From Ypsolopha sequella (taxonomy: Eukaryota; Arthropoda; Insecta; Lepidoptera; Ypsolophidae): 64,000 nt of DNA. Position 1 is the first letter of the stretch. Each line of letters begins with the position of its first letter. The notes beneath the pieces were generated by a model. It was not told the DNA's origin, did not search any database, and saw only the letters and a list, made by a program, of their open reading frames with translations. Shown piece after piece: positions 1 to 10,900 of the stretch. The position numbers and the translations under genes were made by a program. Location of the stretch: NCBI GenBank assembly GCA_934047225.1, contig OW203987.1, positions 31,639,501 to 31,703,500 on the forward strand, read 5' to 3'.

Positions 1-3000
1 GGGACTCGGTTCATTGTGGTGTTGAAACCGAGTTCATCTTCTTCGGGATTCCAGCAGAGCCCCAGGATCTTGCTCTCAGGGCCCCCAGCTCCCAGTTGGG
101 TGGGCGTGGTCGCTCGCAGTTCCTCTGGTACATCTCGTAGCACGTTCATGTTATTGGCGTTCCAACTTCGTAATTCGAAGCCAGCGACCGCGTGTACCTC
201 CCTGAGTTCTCGGATGGTACATCGGGCTTCCTCTTCATCATCGTAGCTGTCCACCAGATCGTCCATGTAGTGGCTCTTTGTTATAGCCACCAGAGCGCGC
301 GGATGTGTCTGTGCGTGCGCGTGTGCGTTATGATTGCGCACACTATGAGCCATGAAGGGGGAGCTGGCCGCGCCAAAGATCATGCTCGTCATCTTGAAAT
401 GGCCGGGTGGCTTGACTCGTTCTTGGCCCCTCCATAGAAACTGCTGGGCTGGCTGGTCTTCCGGGCGGATCTTCACTTGTAAGAACATTTCTCGAATGTC
501 CGCCGTGACTGCGATCGGTTTCTCTCTAAAGCGGAAGAGAATCCCTTGCAGTGAGAGCAGCAGGTCTGGTCCCTCCAACAGTTGGTCGTTCAAGCTAACA
601 CCTCGTGATCGGTGCGCTGCGTCAAACACGAGCCTCTTCTTGCCGGGCTTGTTCGGATTCTGTACTGCGAAGTGAGGCAGGTACCAACAAACAGTGCTTT
701 GTTGTTCTGTGCCGTCACATGGTACTGCGTAGCCCTTGGTCAGCAAGTTCTCGATTTGTGTCGAGTATTCTCTGGCGAAGCTCGGGTCAGCATCCATCTT
801 GCGTTCTATGCCCTTGAGACGGCGTAACGTTGTCTCATAGCTTGAAGGCATGACTACATTGTCATGTTTCCATGGCAGCCCGACTTCATAGCCGCCGTCG
901 ATCCTCTTCATAGTGTTCTCGACGATGTTCATTGCTCGCTTGTTCTTGTCGCTCACATGGTCTTTGAGAGCGACCCCGATCGCGTCGATGCGGAAGTGCG
1001 CCTCAACAAGTTCATGTAGGCGCTCGTCGTGCTGTCTGTTCTCATGTAAGCGCTGATCGGGTGCGTATACATGAAGCACGCTCTCCTCAGTGTGATAGAT
1101 CAAGCTGCGTGGCACGGTTCCGTGTACCACCCAGCCGAGCTGTGTTCTAGATGCGGCTGGCTGATCGGGGGCGCCAATCCGCAGCTCTCTGGTCACGATC
1201 ATTTCCCAATGGTCGGTGCCAATTAGGATGCCTGGGCGGGCTAGTTCGTAGCTGATCTCCTCCTGCAGCAGGTCTCGCAGGTGGTCGTGGTCCAGTAGTT
1301 TCTTCGGTAGGGACTGCTGGTGAAGCCTCAGGTCTCGAATAGTTCGTGCTCGAACTGTGTGTTGTGTTTTCTCTCTCTTTCCTCTGAGATGTACTGTGAC
1401 GGTCTTGCTCTGCTCGTCACGTCGCGACATGTTGACGCCGTGTAAGTTCAACGGCTGAGTAGGACCTTCTGCGCCGATGTTCCTTGCTAGTTCTTCATCG
1501 ATCAGGGTTATGGTCGCACCCTCGTCTAGCAGCGCGTAAGTTGGTACTTCTCCAAGTGGTCCGGAGATAACCACTGGACACATCTTCAGGAGTACAGCCT
1601 TGGGGCCGGTAGCGTGTAGGGATGCTACCGACAGGACTGCCTCCGTGTTGTTCTGCGCTGGTGATGCAGGTGGTGCAGCAGGTTGCCTTTGTTCCTCATG
1701 TAGCGTAGCGTGATGTGGGCGGCGGCATTGGTTAACGCCACACGGCTTTGCTTTGCAGTGAAAGCGTCGGTGCTTCTTCTCAATACAACGGAAGCAGATT
1801 TTCTTCTCTTTGACCAGGTCCCATCGCTGTGCCACACTCAGTGCCTTATAGGTCGGGCACTGGTGTAGTGCATGGTTCTTGTCGCAGCTGGGGCACAAGT
1901 CAATCTGTTCAGATTGATTGACTTGCTCTGGTTCGTTGGTGGCGTAGACTGCGCTTGCTCTCTTCTTATTGGTTGCTGCTATGGGTTTCTGTTCTTTCTT
2001 CATAGCGGCTGTAGAAGTGATAGCGGACGCCGGCGTATATGTGAATCGTAGGGCTATGTCTGCCTCACGCATCAGGAAGTGTGAAAGCGTGACGATCTCT
2101 GGATCTGAAGTCCCTTCTTGTTCGCAGGCGTAGTCGCACCAGCGTGACTTGATGTGTGGGCTGAGCTTCTCTAACACCTCCCGGGCTAGCAGAGGGTTAT
2201 ATAGGTAGCCCCTCTTATCGATGTTCTTCAAGACGCAGACGGTGTTCTGGATTTTGACCGCGAAGGTATTGAGTTCTGCAGCTGATGATCCCAGCTTTGG
2301 CAACCTCTTGAGTTCTTCCATTGCTTTATCTATGATGATCTCTGGTCTGCCGAAGCTCTGTTCTAGCGTCTTCATAATGATGTCGGGATTGGTGGCTGTG
2401 TGTAATAGTGCAGCTACTGCGTTGCGTGCATCTCCCTTCAGGCAGGATCTCAGTCGCTGTAAGTTCTCAGCGGCTGACAGACTATAGAGAGTAGTGGCGT
2501 CTCTCATAGCAGCTTGGAATGGCAGCCACTCATCTGGAGCTCCGGAGAATGACGGTAGCTCGCTGACGTAACGTGGTCTGGGTCTCGACATCTTCTCGAT
2601 TGCAACTGCTAACTGTTCAATGGCTCCATCTGTTCTGGTTGGAGGTGATGCGAAGCGTGCTCTTCGTTCTTCACGTGGCTTTTCTGTAGTAGCCCTCTCT
2701 CGTTCAGTGTGTGAAGTGGTCAGGGTATCCATGCGCTCCCCCCGTGTGTTCATCGGGTTCGTGCGCAGCCAGTCGTCAACTTTGTGAAAGTTAGTTGACA
2801 GGGGCTCGTCATGCACGCTCTCTTCTTCGTGGATGCTTGCGATTTGTACAGCCAGTCGCTTCTGGATCAACTCGGCCTCCAGTGCTAGCTCCTTCCTTTT
2901 CAGTTCCGCGAATTTTTCAGCTGCCTCCAGTTCTGCCAATCGTAACCTCGCAGTCATGCTCGCAGTAGATCTATGTGAGCGGTGCGAGTGCGCTGGCGAC

Positions 3001-3215
3001 CTTGATCGTGGTCGTATGGACGGCCCTGGCTCCATGGTGACGCCAGGGGCTGTGTTCGCAGCTGAAGGTGACGCCGGAGGGTCTCGTTCCAGCCTTCGGA
3101 GTCGTTCCTGTTCGATGCGCTCCAGTTCCAGGCACTCCTGTTCCGGACGTTCCTCTTCCCGGCGCCTTTGTTCCTCCAGTTCTGCGGCATCACTCTGGCT
3201 CCGGGTAATGACCAT
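1..3215 (-). CDS. BEL/Pao gag-pol polyprotein, 5' part (partial)
   Basis: An open minus-strand frame begins at the ATG at 3215 and runs off the window after about 1071 codons. A stop lies just upstream at about 3289, so this Met is the first usable start. Visible in order: a charged, Glu/Arg-rich N-terminal region; a gag region (about residues 200-400); Cys/His zinc knuckles (about 438-495, beginning CPSCDKNHALHQC); a retropepsin-like site LLDEGATITLID (about 560); and the RT, with RLVFDAA, TADIREMF (about 900) and the catalytic YMDD at 983-986. BEL/Pao polyproteins package RNA, process themselves and reverse transcribe in cytoplasmic particles. RNase H and integrase should follow beyond the window. 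I saw no stop in the frame. Confidence 0.93.
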   Translation of the reverse strand, partial: MVITRSQSDAAELEEQRRREEERPEQECLELERIEQERLRRLERDPPASPSAANTAPGVTMEPGPSIRPRSRSPAHSHRSHRSTASMTARLRLAELEAAEKFAELKRKELALEAELIQKRLAVQIASIHEEESVHDEPLSTNFHKVDDWLRTNPMNTRGERMDTLTTSHTERERATTEKPREERRARFASPPTRTDGAIEQLAVAIEKMSRPRPRYVSELPSFSGAPDEWLPFQAAMRDATTLYSLSAAENLQRLRSCLKGDARNAVAALLHTATNPDIIMKTLEQSFGRPEIIIDKAMEELKRLPKLGSSAAELNTFAVKIQNTVCVLKNIDKRGYLYNPLLAREVLEKLSPHIKSRWCDYACEQEGTSDPEIVTLSHFLMREADIALRFTYTPASAITSTAAMKKEQKPIAATNKKRASAVYATNEPEQVNQSEQIDLCPSCDKNHALHQCPTYKALSVAQRWDLVKEKKICFRCIEKKHRRFHCKAKPCGVNQCRRPHHATLHEEQRQPAAPPASPAQNNTEAVLSVASLHATGPKAVLLKMCPVVISGPLGEVPTYALLDEGATITLIDEELARNIGAEGPTQPLNLHGVNMSRRDEQSKTVTVHLRGKREKTQHTVRARTIRDLRLHQQSLPKKLLDHDHLRDLLQEEISYELARPGILIGTDHWEMIVTRELRIGAPDQPAASRTQLGWVVHGTVPRSLIYHTEESVLHVYAPDQRLHENRQHDERLHELVEAHFRIDAIGVALKDHVSDKNKRAMNIVENTMKRIDGGYEVGLPWKHDNVVMPSSYETTLRRLKGIERKMDADPSFAREYSTQIENLLTKGYAVPCDGTEQQSTVCWYLPHFAVQNPNKPGKKRLVFDAAHRSRGVSLNDQLLEGPDLLLSLQGILFRFREKPIAVTADIREMFLQVKIRPEDQPAQQFLWRGQERVKPPGHFKMTSMIFGAASSPFMAHSVRNHNAHAHAQTHPRALVAITKSHYMDDLVDSYDDEEEARCTIRELREVHAVAGFELRSWNANNMNVLRDVPEELRATTPTQLGAGGPESKILGLCWNPEEDELGFNTTMNRV

Positions 3216-3300
3216 CGTGATCGGACGATGGGTAGCAGATGAACGGCTGGCCGGGAGCAGTGGGTCGAGGTCTTCCAATTTCGTGGTTCAGAGCTTCCAA

Positions 3301-3320
3301 TCCGGCTCGAAGGGCCAAAA
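3301..3320 (-). other. Primer-binding site of BEL/Pao element 1
   Basis: The minus strand reads TTGGCCCTTCGAGCCGGA directly inside the LTR. The similar word TGGTCCTTCGAAAC lies in the same position in the second BEL/Pao element (36101-36121), which supports a tRNA primer site. The tRNA species was not determined. Confidence 0.75.
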
Positions 3321-3321
3321 C

Positions 3322-3732
3322 TGTAGTGGACTCGTCGATAATTGAAACAACTCTTCGATGTTTATAGTAGGACTGTATTTTTCGGAATGAATTGCTGCGG
3401 GATCGGTCCGCCTTTTATATCTGCCGTTTTGCACACGGCACTACTCTTTATTGCTATCTCTATCTCACATATCTTTGCGTCCCTCTCTTGGAGTTGCAGT
3501 TACAAAAATCGATATAACTCTTTTATTCTTACAGCTAGACATAATATAATGTATTGTGATTGTTCTAAATGTTATTCCTAATCAAATTACATATAATTAC
3601 TTATTCTAAACTAATTATTCGAGGCTATAAAATACAAAAACTGTTTCGCGCGTCTCGACGGTAATGCCGCCGTGATGGGTCTCTGTTGCCTCAAATAGCC
3701 GTCAGGTGTCGCTTGGCTCGGCGTCCACAACA
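3322..3732 (-). repeat. 5' LTR of BEL/Pao element 1 (411 bp, predicted)
   Basis: The inner boundary is set by the primer site. The outer boundary is predicted because the plus strand starts TGTAGTGGAC and ends GTCCACAACA, a 10-bp terminal inverted repeat with one mismatch. The partner LTR is outside the window, so the length is unconfirmed. If right, the five bases after it (CTAAT, 3733-3737) are the target duplication. Confidence 0.7.
3411..3420 (-). promoter_or_regulatory. TATA box in the LTR of element 1
   Basis: The minus strand reads ATATAAAAGG, a strong TATA box about 90 nt from the inner LTR edge, placed to start the genomic RNA within the LTR. Confidence 0.6.
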
Positions 3733-4144
3733 CTAATTTTCCTGTTCATAATCTGTAGGGTAATTAACAAACAAGAAACTACGAGGAACAGATGACGGGG
3801 CGTCTGCTGATGACGTAGAGCATATAACTTAATGTTGTATGTAGTGACATAGTGTACGAGGGGAATCATTTGATACGAGACTTCCTATTGAGAATTCCGT
3901 ATAAATAACAGTAGTAACATAAAGTGACTCATGTGTTATTGCATTTGCAATGATTTATCATTATTTTAAAGTATGACTCGAAAAATATTAGCCATAGAAG
4001 GCTGAAGATTAGTTATTTGATCACAAACTTGTGTGCAAAAGTATAAAGGGAGTAAGAAAATATTGAACGATCTAGTTTGCAATGTGTTTCCAGAAGACGA
4101 AATAGAACGGGAGGAGATCAAGAAGCATGAGGTGTATGAAGTTT
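3733..4144. other. AT-rich stretch, nothing recognised
   Basis: Lies between the LTR and the glycine-rich reading frame. No coding pattern or repeat was recognised. Confidence 0.5.
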
Positions 4145-4331
4145 TACCGTAAGTGTCGTGGTGCGAGGCGGAGTGGTGATGATGCCACACGTTCTGGTGT
4201 GGCGCGAAATGAGCCGCGTACTGCTGTAGCCGTGGCCCGCCACCACCGTAGCCCAGGCCGTAGCTCTCCCCGCACTCCTCGCCGCCGCCGTAGCCCCCGC
4301 CACCGCCGCCGAACATCGCCCTCAACACCAC
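4145..4331 (-). CDS. Possible host exon, Gly/His-rich (uncertain)
   Basis: A GC-rich patch in AT-rich DNA is open on the minus strand. It gives a poly-Gly/Tyr segment, then QQYAAHFAPHQNVW, a HHHH run and SASHHDTYG. Low-complexity Gly and His tracts like these are common in insect transcription factors. There is no ATG at the 5' edge (the frame is closed upstream near 4364; an internal Met follows about five codons in). A weak splice-donor-like GGTAAAAC follows the DTYG codons. The other two minus frames are also open here because of GC bias, so this could be chance. The gene is not identified. Confidence 0.3.
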
Positions 4332-4365
4332 GCTCGTGCTGCGACCTGGAGGCGGAACTATTCAC

Positions 4366-4896
4366 TGTTCATGCTGCGTATGGACAGCGAGAGACCAGCT
4401 GGAACAAAATAAAACTGTTGTGGAAACATAATAGAGTAATTATTTATAACCATCAAAATCTACATATATTTTAAACTATACTACAAAGTTAAAATTTTGA
4501 AGTCTGATGAAGAAAAATTAATTTTCTGAAATACCCAAAGTATTTTAGTAGTGAAAATGTTCTACAAAAATAATAAACCAATTTGATTTTTCCAAAAACA
4601 GAAGGTATTTCAAGATGTAATTTTAAATCGATTCTCTATGGTTATGAAATTAAATATATTTATTTATTTAATATCAGATATATTATACATCAGATACACT
4701 TATTACACGTCCGTTTTAATTAATGTAAAATAAAAACAATGTAACTAAATAATATATATATCTATAATAGTGTTATGTAATAAATAATAATATGGAAAAA
4801 TACACAAAAAATAAAGCTTGGGTTAACTTAAATTTAATAAAATAAATAAATAATATTACATTAACAGATAAATATAACATAACAAATATAAATTCA
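4366..4896. other. AT-rich intergenic stretch
   Basis: Highly AT-rich with short TAAATA runs. No gene or repeat unit was recognised. Confidence 0.5.
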
Positions 4897-5790
4897 GCCC
4901 ATTTGATTAGTCTTGTTAAGAAGAAGGGCGAGAAACTTAGCAAGATTATGTCTTTTCTTTTTCTTTTTTCCCATACTTTTTGTTATAAATAAATAAACAA
5001 ATGTGTACAAAGTTACATAGTAAGCCTATACTTTAATTGAATAAAGAGATAAAAAATACAAGACAGGAGAAATTTACAGGAGAAAAAGAATATTCTACCT
5101 TTGTCTACCTGTCCCATATATACCATACAGTCCATCTGCTTTTACAGTCACTTCATCTATTCATTAATTGACGTTAATTCTACAGAAATCATAACATAAG
5201 TTGCGAAATTACTATTATGACTAAGATCATTGTAATTATGATAACAACATGCTTTATTATCGTCCAAATATTCATTTTTATTTTATTTTATTGATTCACA
5301 TTTATTTCACAATTATCATTAATGTTTTTATAATATGTGTTATTCAATAGGCCCTGCTTAACAAACAGCTTAAACTTATTCCCTAACAAAGTAAGGACCT
5401 CCTTTGGAAGTTTATTGTTAAATCTTATACCATGTCCTACGAAAGAAGTACTTCGACAAGTCTGATTTTTGGGAAAGCTAGTTTATGTTTATTTCTGGTT
5501 TCTTGGTGTTGCTCGGGGAAAGACTCAATATTTTTTCCGACATATCTAGAATTTAGTAAATAAATTCACAAGGAACTGTTATTGTATGATTTTTTTTGAA
5601 TTTTTTGCTTCATATTATAAATAACCCGAATTGGTCTTTTCTGCAAAATAATAACTGCGTCTATATCCACGACTCTACCCCACAGCAGCATGCTGTATGA
5701 CATAATGCTGTGAAAGTAACTAAAATAGACTAATCTAGTAATATCTACATCAGTAATTTGCCTTATGCGTCTAATCGCGTATGCGGCTGA
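4897..5790 (-). mobile_element. Decayed 3' fragment of LINE family A
   Basis: It matches the 3' part of the LINE at 53761-55982, in the same orientation. Shared words include the GATTAGTCTTG...AAGAAGGGC block near 4905 and the C-terminal coding segment near 5566-5790, which translates to RRIRQITDVDI, VYFSYFHSI and SYSMLLWGR. The usual GC-rich 3' UTR block is missing at the left end, and stops and changes make the frame non-functional. This is an old copy. Confidence 0.8.
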
Positions 5791-5829
5791 GCTGTGACTA
5801 GGTTGTAGGTAGAATGTAGAATAACACAT

Positions 5830-6259
5830 TATCTGAACAGGAAAAACAATAGTTTTAGTGACTCAAAATTGATTTTAATATGCGTGCAAAATTAACAGGA
5901 CATAATTGCTAATTAAAATAAGATTAGAAAACAACGGCCTAAGTTAGCGTAGTGGTAGAGAGCGTTTTTTAATATCTCCAAATTATTCACAATATTTTGT
6001 GCAAACAACTAATAACTCATTGGGATTAAGGTTTTAACAAGTAATACACAGGCGGGTAAGTTACTACCCTTTATTACGATATTATATTTCATCAGTAAGA
6101 CCAAAGACGCACCAACTGTGTACGTTCTTACACAAGACCATTCACTACATGTTAGACAAAAACAAGAAGGGTGTCTACCTCATCGACATTACCATCCCAA
6201 ACACACAACTTGGCCAACACTCACTGCGAAAGATCGCTAAAAACACGGACTTATCCATA
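5830..6259. other. AT-rich intergenic stretch
   Basis: No gene recognised. A tRNA A-box-like word near 5947 has no matching B box. Confidence 0.4.
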
Positions 6260-6407
6260 CAAATAAATATTGAATAGAACTTGACGGCGTCGTCCTCAAA
6301 TAAATATTGAATAGAACTTGACGGCGTCGTCCTCAAATAAATATTGAATAGAACTTGACGGCGTCGTCCTCAAATAAATATTGAATAGAACTTGACGGCG
6401 TCGTCCT
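6260..6407. repeat. 37-bp tandem repeat, 4 units
   Basis: Four identical 37-bp units start at 6260, 6297, 6334 and 6371. Each contains TTGACGGCGTCGTCC. The identity implies very recent amplification. Confidence 0.95.
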
Positions 6408-6455
6408 CAAAACATTACATACTAGCCTCTTCAACTTTCATCCTTCTCCAAAAAG

Positions 6456-6630
6456 CTGTAATATTAAACACTTGCAGGATTGTCCGTAAACTGTAATATT
6501 AAACACTTGCAGGATTGTCCGTAAACTGTAATATTAAACACTTGCAGGATTGTCCGTAAACTGTAATATTAAACACTTGCAGGATTGTCCGTAAACTGTA
6601 ATATTAAACACTTGCAGGATTGTCCGTAAA
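6456..6630. repeat. 35-bp tandem repeat, 5 units
   Basis: Five identical 35-bp units start at 6456, each containing CACTTGCAGGATTGTCCG. It lies only 48 bp from the previous, unrelated array. Confidence 0.95.
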
Positions 6631-7261
6631 CTCCTAGGACACGAATAATTGTAGGTACACATGCACTTTTGTCACGTTTTTCGTGAATTTTTCAACCGCT
6701 ATATTTTTCTTGTAATCTTTACGTAAATAAATATTACCATGATTTTTTTCATATCTCTCGGTCCACTAGTTTTGGAGATAAGAGGGGGGACATACATTTT
6801 TGTGGTTTTTCAAAGGTTTCTCGAAACTGGTCCTAGTAAATATAGTAAAAGTATACATTTTTACAATCAACTCTTTATTATCTACAATTTAATACCCATA
6901 TTGTATTTGTAAAATAATATTTTTATTTTTCTCTCTTTTGTTTTGGAAATATTTTGAACAATTTCGAATGAAAAATAATATGTAAATAGTCACGGTAATA
7001 GTTGATTACGTAAAGAGTACAGGAACAATATAGCAGTTGAGATATTAGGGACCCTCAGCGGGAGCCGCCAATTGTTTGCAAGGCGCTACCATTTTATGGA
7101 CCTGTTTTGTCGCCTTAATATTGCTGTGACACCTATATTGTTGTTATTTACCATAATATTTTAAGAGTTCCGTATCCGTATTGCTTTGTGGTACGGAACC
7201 CTTTGTGCGCGAGTCCGACTCGCACTTGCCCAATTTATTGTGGTGTTGTAAGCTTATATTT
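6631..7261. other. AT-rich stretch with an interspersed-repeat end
   Basis: Mostly unrecognised. From about 7165 to 7240 it carries GTACGGAACCCT and GAGTCCGACTCGCACTTG. The full copy of that repeat is at 21982-22648. Confidence 0.6.
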
Positions 7262-8032
7262 TTATACCTCTCGTAGGACATGGTATAAGATTTTACAATA
7301 AACTTCCAAAGGAGGTCCTGACTTTGTCAGAGAATAAGTTTAACTGTGTATTAAGCAGAGCCTACTGAAAAAGGCATATTATAAAATAAATGAATATTTG
7401 GATGATGGTGAAGCATGGTGTTACAGTGATAATGATATTTGTCATGATAGTAGGTTATAATTTAATGAAGTGGTAGATATAATTTCCTAACTTATGATTC
7501 CTGTAACGAGTAAACATTAATTAATTACAGACTGTAAAAGGAAATAGACTATATGAGACAGGTAGACAAAGATATATATGTTTTTCTTTTTTTCATTAAC
7601 CTGAATTCCTGTTGTCTTGTATTTTCTTTCTGTGTTGGGCAATTTATTCTTAGCAAGACTAATCGAATGGGCGGAGGTAGGCATGTATTTATATATGTAA
7701 CCTATTACTATGTAGTATATAGGATAGGATTTGGTCGGCCGCCTGGATTCGTGCTGGGGGCTCGGTTGGTGATCATTGAACCTTGTTCCTGGTTCCTGGC
7801 CGGGTCTCAGGTATGAGTTCGGGCGGTTGATTGGATTTCACCTTGTATAATATATATTTTACCTATCATTTTAATCGTATATATATACTGCTACATAAAT
7901 TAAATAAACCTTTAATCTAGTTCATGTACATTTATTATTTTATTACATATATTTTTATTAGATTGAATTTGACGTGTAAAAAGTGTATTATATATACCTA
8001 CTTTGCAAAATAAACTATTTGAATTTGAATAT
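7262..8032 (+). mobile_element. 5'-truncated LINE family A copy (3' UTR)
   Basis: Homologous to 53761-54600 in the opposite orientation. It has the remnant coding end near GGACATGGTATAAG (7276), the ATCGAATGGGCGGAGG block, the GC-rich GTCGGCCGCCTGGATTCGTG block near 7733, and a 3' end with GCAAAATAAACTATTTGAAT followed by a short GAATTT-type tail. Only the non-coding 3' part and a few codons remain. Confidence 0.88.
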
Positions 8033-8169
8033 ATTTTTTACTAATAAATATAAAACAAAATGTTTTAGCTGCACACTCGCACCCCCGCCAAGGGACGCAA
8101 GTATAGTTCCTGCCCCACTTCCGGATAAAGGAAATGATGAATGTACAGAGATATGTAGATGTTCACAGA

Positions 8170-8479
8170 TACGTCAGCTCTAGTAGCAGGTATGAGTACA
8201 TACGTCAGCTCTAGTAGCAGGTATGAGTACATACGTCAGCTCTAGTAGCAGGTATGAGTACATACGTCAGCTCTAGTAGCAGGTATGAGTACATACGTCA
8301 GCTCTAGTAGCAGGTATGAGTACATACGTCAGCTCTAGTAGCAGGTATGAGTACATACGTCAGCTCTAGTAGCAGGTATGAGTACATACGTCAGCTCTAG
8401 TAGCAGGTATGAGTACATACGTCAGCTCTAGTAGCAGGTATGAGTACATACGTCAGCTCTAGTAGCAGGTATGAGTACA
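8170..8479. repeat. 31-bp tandem repeat, 10 units
   Basis: Ten essentially identical 31-bp units, each with ACGTCAGCTCTAGTAGCAGG, beginning about 140 bp after the LINE tail. Confidence 0.95.
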
Positions 8480-9396
8480 TCCGAGGTGGAGATATGATTG
8501 CACACGCACGTGGTATCGACGGCGTTATCTGCGCGCGCGCCGCCGACCGTCGATACGGCACGTCCGTCACACTGACTCCGTTACCAATATGTACCCAACA
8601 ACAATATTATCAATCTTGTTACGACAACAGTTTGGTAAGCAGTTGCATGCAGGACAATAAGCTTATCAGAGAGAACTTCTCAATATTCTGTGAATGTAAT
8701 CCTTATCGATACAAACTATATATTTCTTAAACTTCTTCAGTTGTTACCGGTTACGATAATAACATTCAAAACTCGACCTCGCAGTATTTAGTTGTTTCTT
8801 TCTTTAGCTTATTGTAGGAATATCGATAGGATCATTTTTTTTAACTATAAAAATGTAATAAGTGACATCTAATTTCTTGCAAATTTTGGTTTGATTAACA
8901 AAGTTAGATATTGGAAAATATGGATTAAAACGTTTGTTTATCGACAAACAATCTGAGTTATTATTTACATCGTGTACCAGCCCTAGCCCTCGACTTCAAC
9001 ATGATAACACTGTAAGAAACACTTCAACACTATAAGCGACTCGTGAATTGAAAGTTGTTGAACACCCATTTCTATCGGACTATATTTATTTATTTATTTA
9101 TTTAGGAGCCCTAACTGCATACTCCGATTACAAACATCTACTTATTGACTATACATTAGTCCTGCAGAGTTATACAAATTATAGGAGCACACAGCACTCG
9201 CATAATGTTACAATGTAAACAAACAAAAAAAAAATTAAATAAAAAATGTCTCCTAATATTCTCATATCAAACCTCAGAAGGCGTTTTTAAAAATAGTAAA
9301 ACTTACTTTTTTTAAAATTTTTCTATTTTAACAAGTTCGAGATTTATAATTTATAATTTACTGCACTGCACATTAGTATTATTATGTTTTATTGTA
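8480..9396. other. Intergenic stretch with a small CpG-rich patch
   Basis: Contains a GC-rich patch near 8515-8575 (GCGCGCGCGCCGCCGACC). The rest is AT-rich. No gene recognised. Confidence 0.5.
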
Positions 9397-9970
9397 ATAC
9401 TAGCTTCTGCCCACGGCTTCGCCCGCGTGGCTTACAGGAAACAAATTACATTTTTTTCAGAAACAAACATTATAAGTAAGTGCTCTCACTCCCTCTGGGA
9501 GTCAAGGTGTAGTGCTCGGCCAAAAAACTCGCATGCTCGTTTTTCGGCCTCGTGGAACTTGGCTCGGCCTTTGGCTTCGCCAGTGTGCCAAATACGGGGA
9601 TTCACCAATCAAAGTTTTTCGGAAAAAGTGTCAAAATCCCTATCAGTTGTCAAAAATGTCAAATTTGAATACGACAGCGAAAGATATGGCCGATCAAAAT
9701 TTTGGCAATTTTTTTTTCGACTTTTATTTTACCGTCGTCTAGATCTCGCCGAGCCCTTTTCTTGGAGCACCATGAACATTTTCGGCAGGTAGATCTCGTC
9801 GAGACTTTTTCCTAGACACCCATCAACATGGGTCTAACTCCAGCCGTTTGGGAGATACAGGCAGTGAAAGTATTGACATAAAAAAAAAACTTTTTTTGGC
9901 ACCCCATGGTCCAACCCCTAGGGATGTGCCACCTTTCGTTCCAAAGGTATTTTGCTGGGATATAGATAAT

Positions 9971-10043
<73 letters not shown>

Positions 10044-10727
10044 CAGGTAGATAGATAGATGGATTGTGGATATATAGATAGATAGATACCTCAAAAGAAA
10101 AATGGAACCCTAAAAGGATCACTTGTGTGGCTGTCTGTCTGTCCGTCTGTTACAGCCTATTTGCTCTGGCACACGTACTTTCACATGTCCACTATATTAA
10201 ATTTCAAAATCGATGTCATTTTCGTAATTAACGTCCCAAAAAAACCTTAAAAACGACACCCATGTTGACATTTACACATTTCAACATTTCAACCCCATCG
10301 CACCCCAACAGGGGATGATGGTATTTCACGTCCACTACATTGTATTTAGAAATCGTTTTGTTTTCGTAATCAGTGACCCGATAAACCATACAAACGATAC
10401 CCATGTTGATTTTCAGACTTTGTTACCTCATTTCCCACTTTTAGGGGTTGAACTCTAAAAAAACCTGAAACACGTGTTTTTTCATTTATAAACAGGAGTA
10501 CTCCTGTGAAGTCTCGAATAAAATAGTCTAACTAATCTTGTTTCCCCATACAAACTTTGGACACCCGTTTCACCCCTTTAGCGGGTGAATTTTGAAAAAT
10601 CCTTTCTTAATGGATGCCTACAATATATAAGGTATCTATATGCAAAATTTCAAGTCTCTAGGACCAGCGGTTTAGGCTGTGCGTTGATATATCAGTCAGT
10701 CAGTCAGGACTTTGAATTTTATATATA
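9397..10727 (+). mobile_element. Interspersed lepidopteran-type repeat, decayed
   Basis: The left end has a CTAGCTTCTGCCCACGG motif followed by GCTTCGCCCGCGTGG. The right end has CTAGGACCAGCGGTTTAGGC and a CAGTCAGTCAGTCAGG run before an AT-rich tail. I recall both as the ends of repeats common in moth and butterfly genomes, probably LINE-derived. The inside is decayed and includes the GATA microsatellite. No intact ORF. Confidence 0.5.
9962..10090. repeat. (GATA)n microsatellite
   Basis: About 20 near-perfect GATA repeats, interrupted towards the right. Confidence 0.97.
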
Positions 10728-10748
10728 TGCTAAATTGATACTCACACG

Positions 10749-10900
10749 CAGTGGCGTGCATTGAACTTTTTTCCGGAAAAGCAATCGGAAGGTAACGTTT
10801 GACAATAAAAAAAATATGAAAAAAATTAAATACCACTTTGAAAAAAAATATTGTATGACGTGCCTACCATAGAGTGAATATTTTCATACAAACTTTTTTT
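10749..10900 (+). mobile_element. Half copy of the hAT-type MITE at 41105
   Basis: Starts CAGTGGCGTGCA and continues with the CTTTTTTCCGGAAAAGCA and GACAATAAAAAAA words of the complete MITE at 41105-41368. The opposite inverted repeat is missing. Confidence 0.75.

Larger units (their letters stand above)
1..3732 (-). mobile_element. BEL/Pao LTR retrotransposon 1, 5' half, cut by the window edge
   Basis: Read on the minus strand, this is one LTR (3322-3732), a primer-binding site just inside it, a leader of about 85 nt and a long open gag-pol frame from 3215 to the window start. The rest of pol and the 3' LTR lie outside. The order gag, zinc knuckles, protease, RT with YMDD and the sequence style match the BEL/Pao superfamily. 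Sampled blocks across the whole frame were open in one phase, so the element may be young. It is a different lineage from the element at 23658-36309: the LTRs differ in length and sequence and the gag proteins do not resemble each other. Confidence 0.93.

Noticed and set aside
2954..3193. 79-codon minus-strand frame in the gag region of element 1
   Set aside because: Off-frame shadow of the gag-pol frame.
5940..5975. tRNA-like A box (TAGCGTAGTGG)
   Set aside because: No B box or cloverleaf follows within tRNA length.
9823..10122. 99-codon minus-strand frame rich in Ser-Ile-Tyr-Leu
   Set aside because: Translation of the GATA microsatellite.
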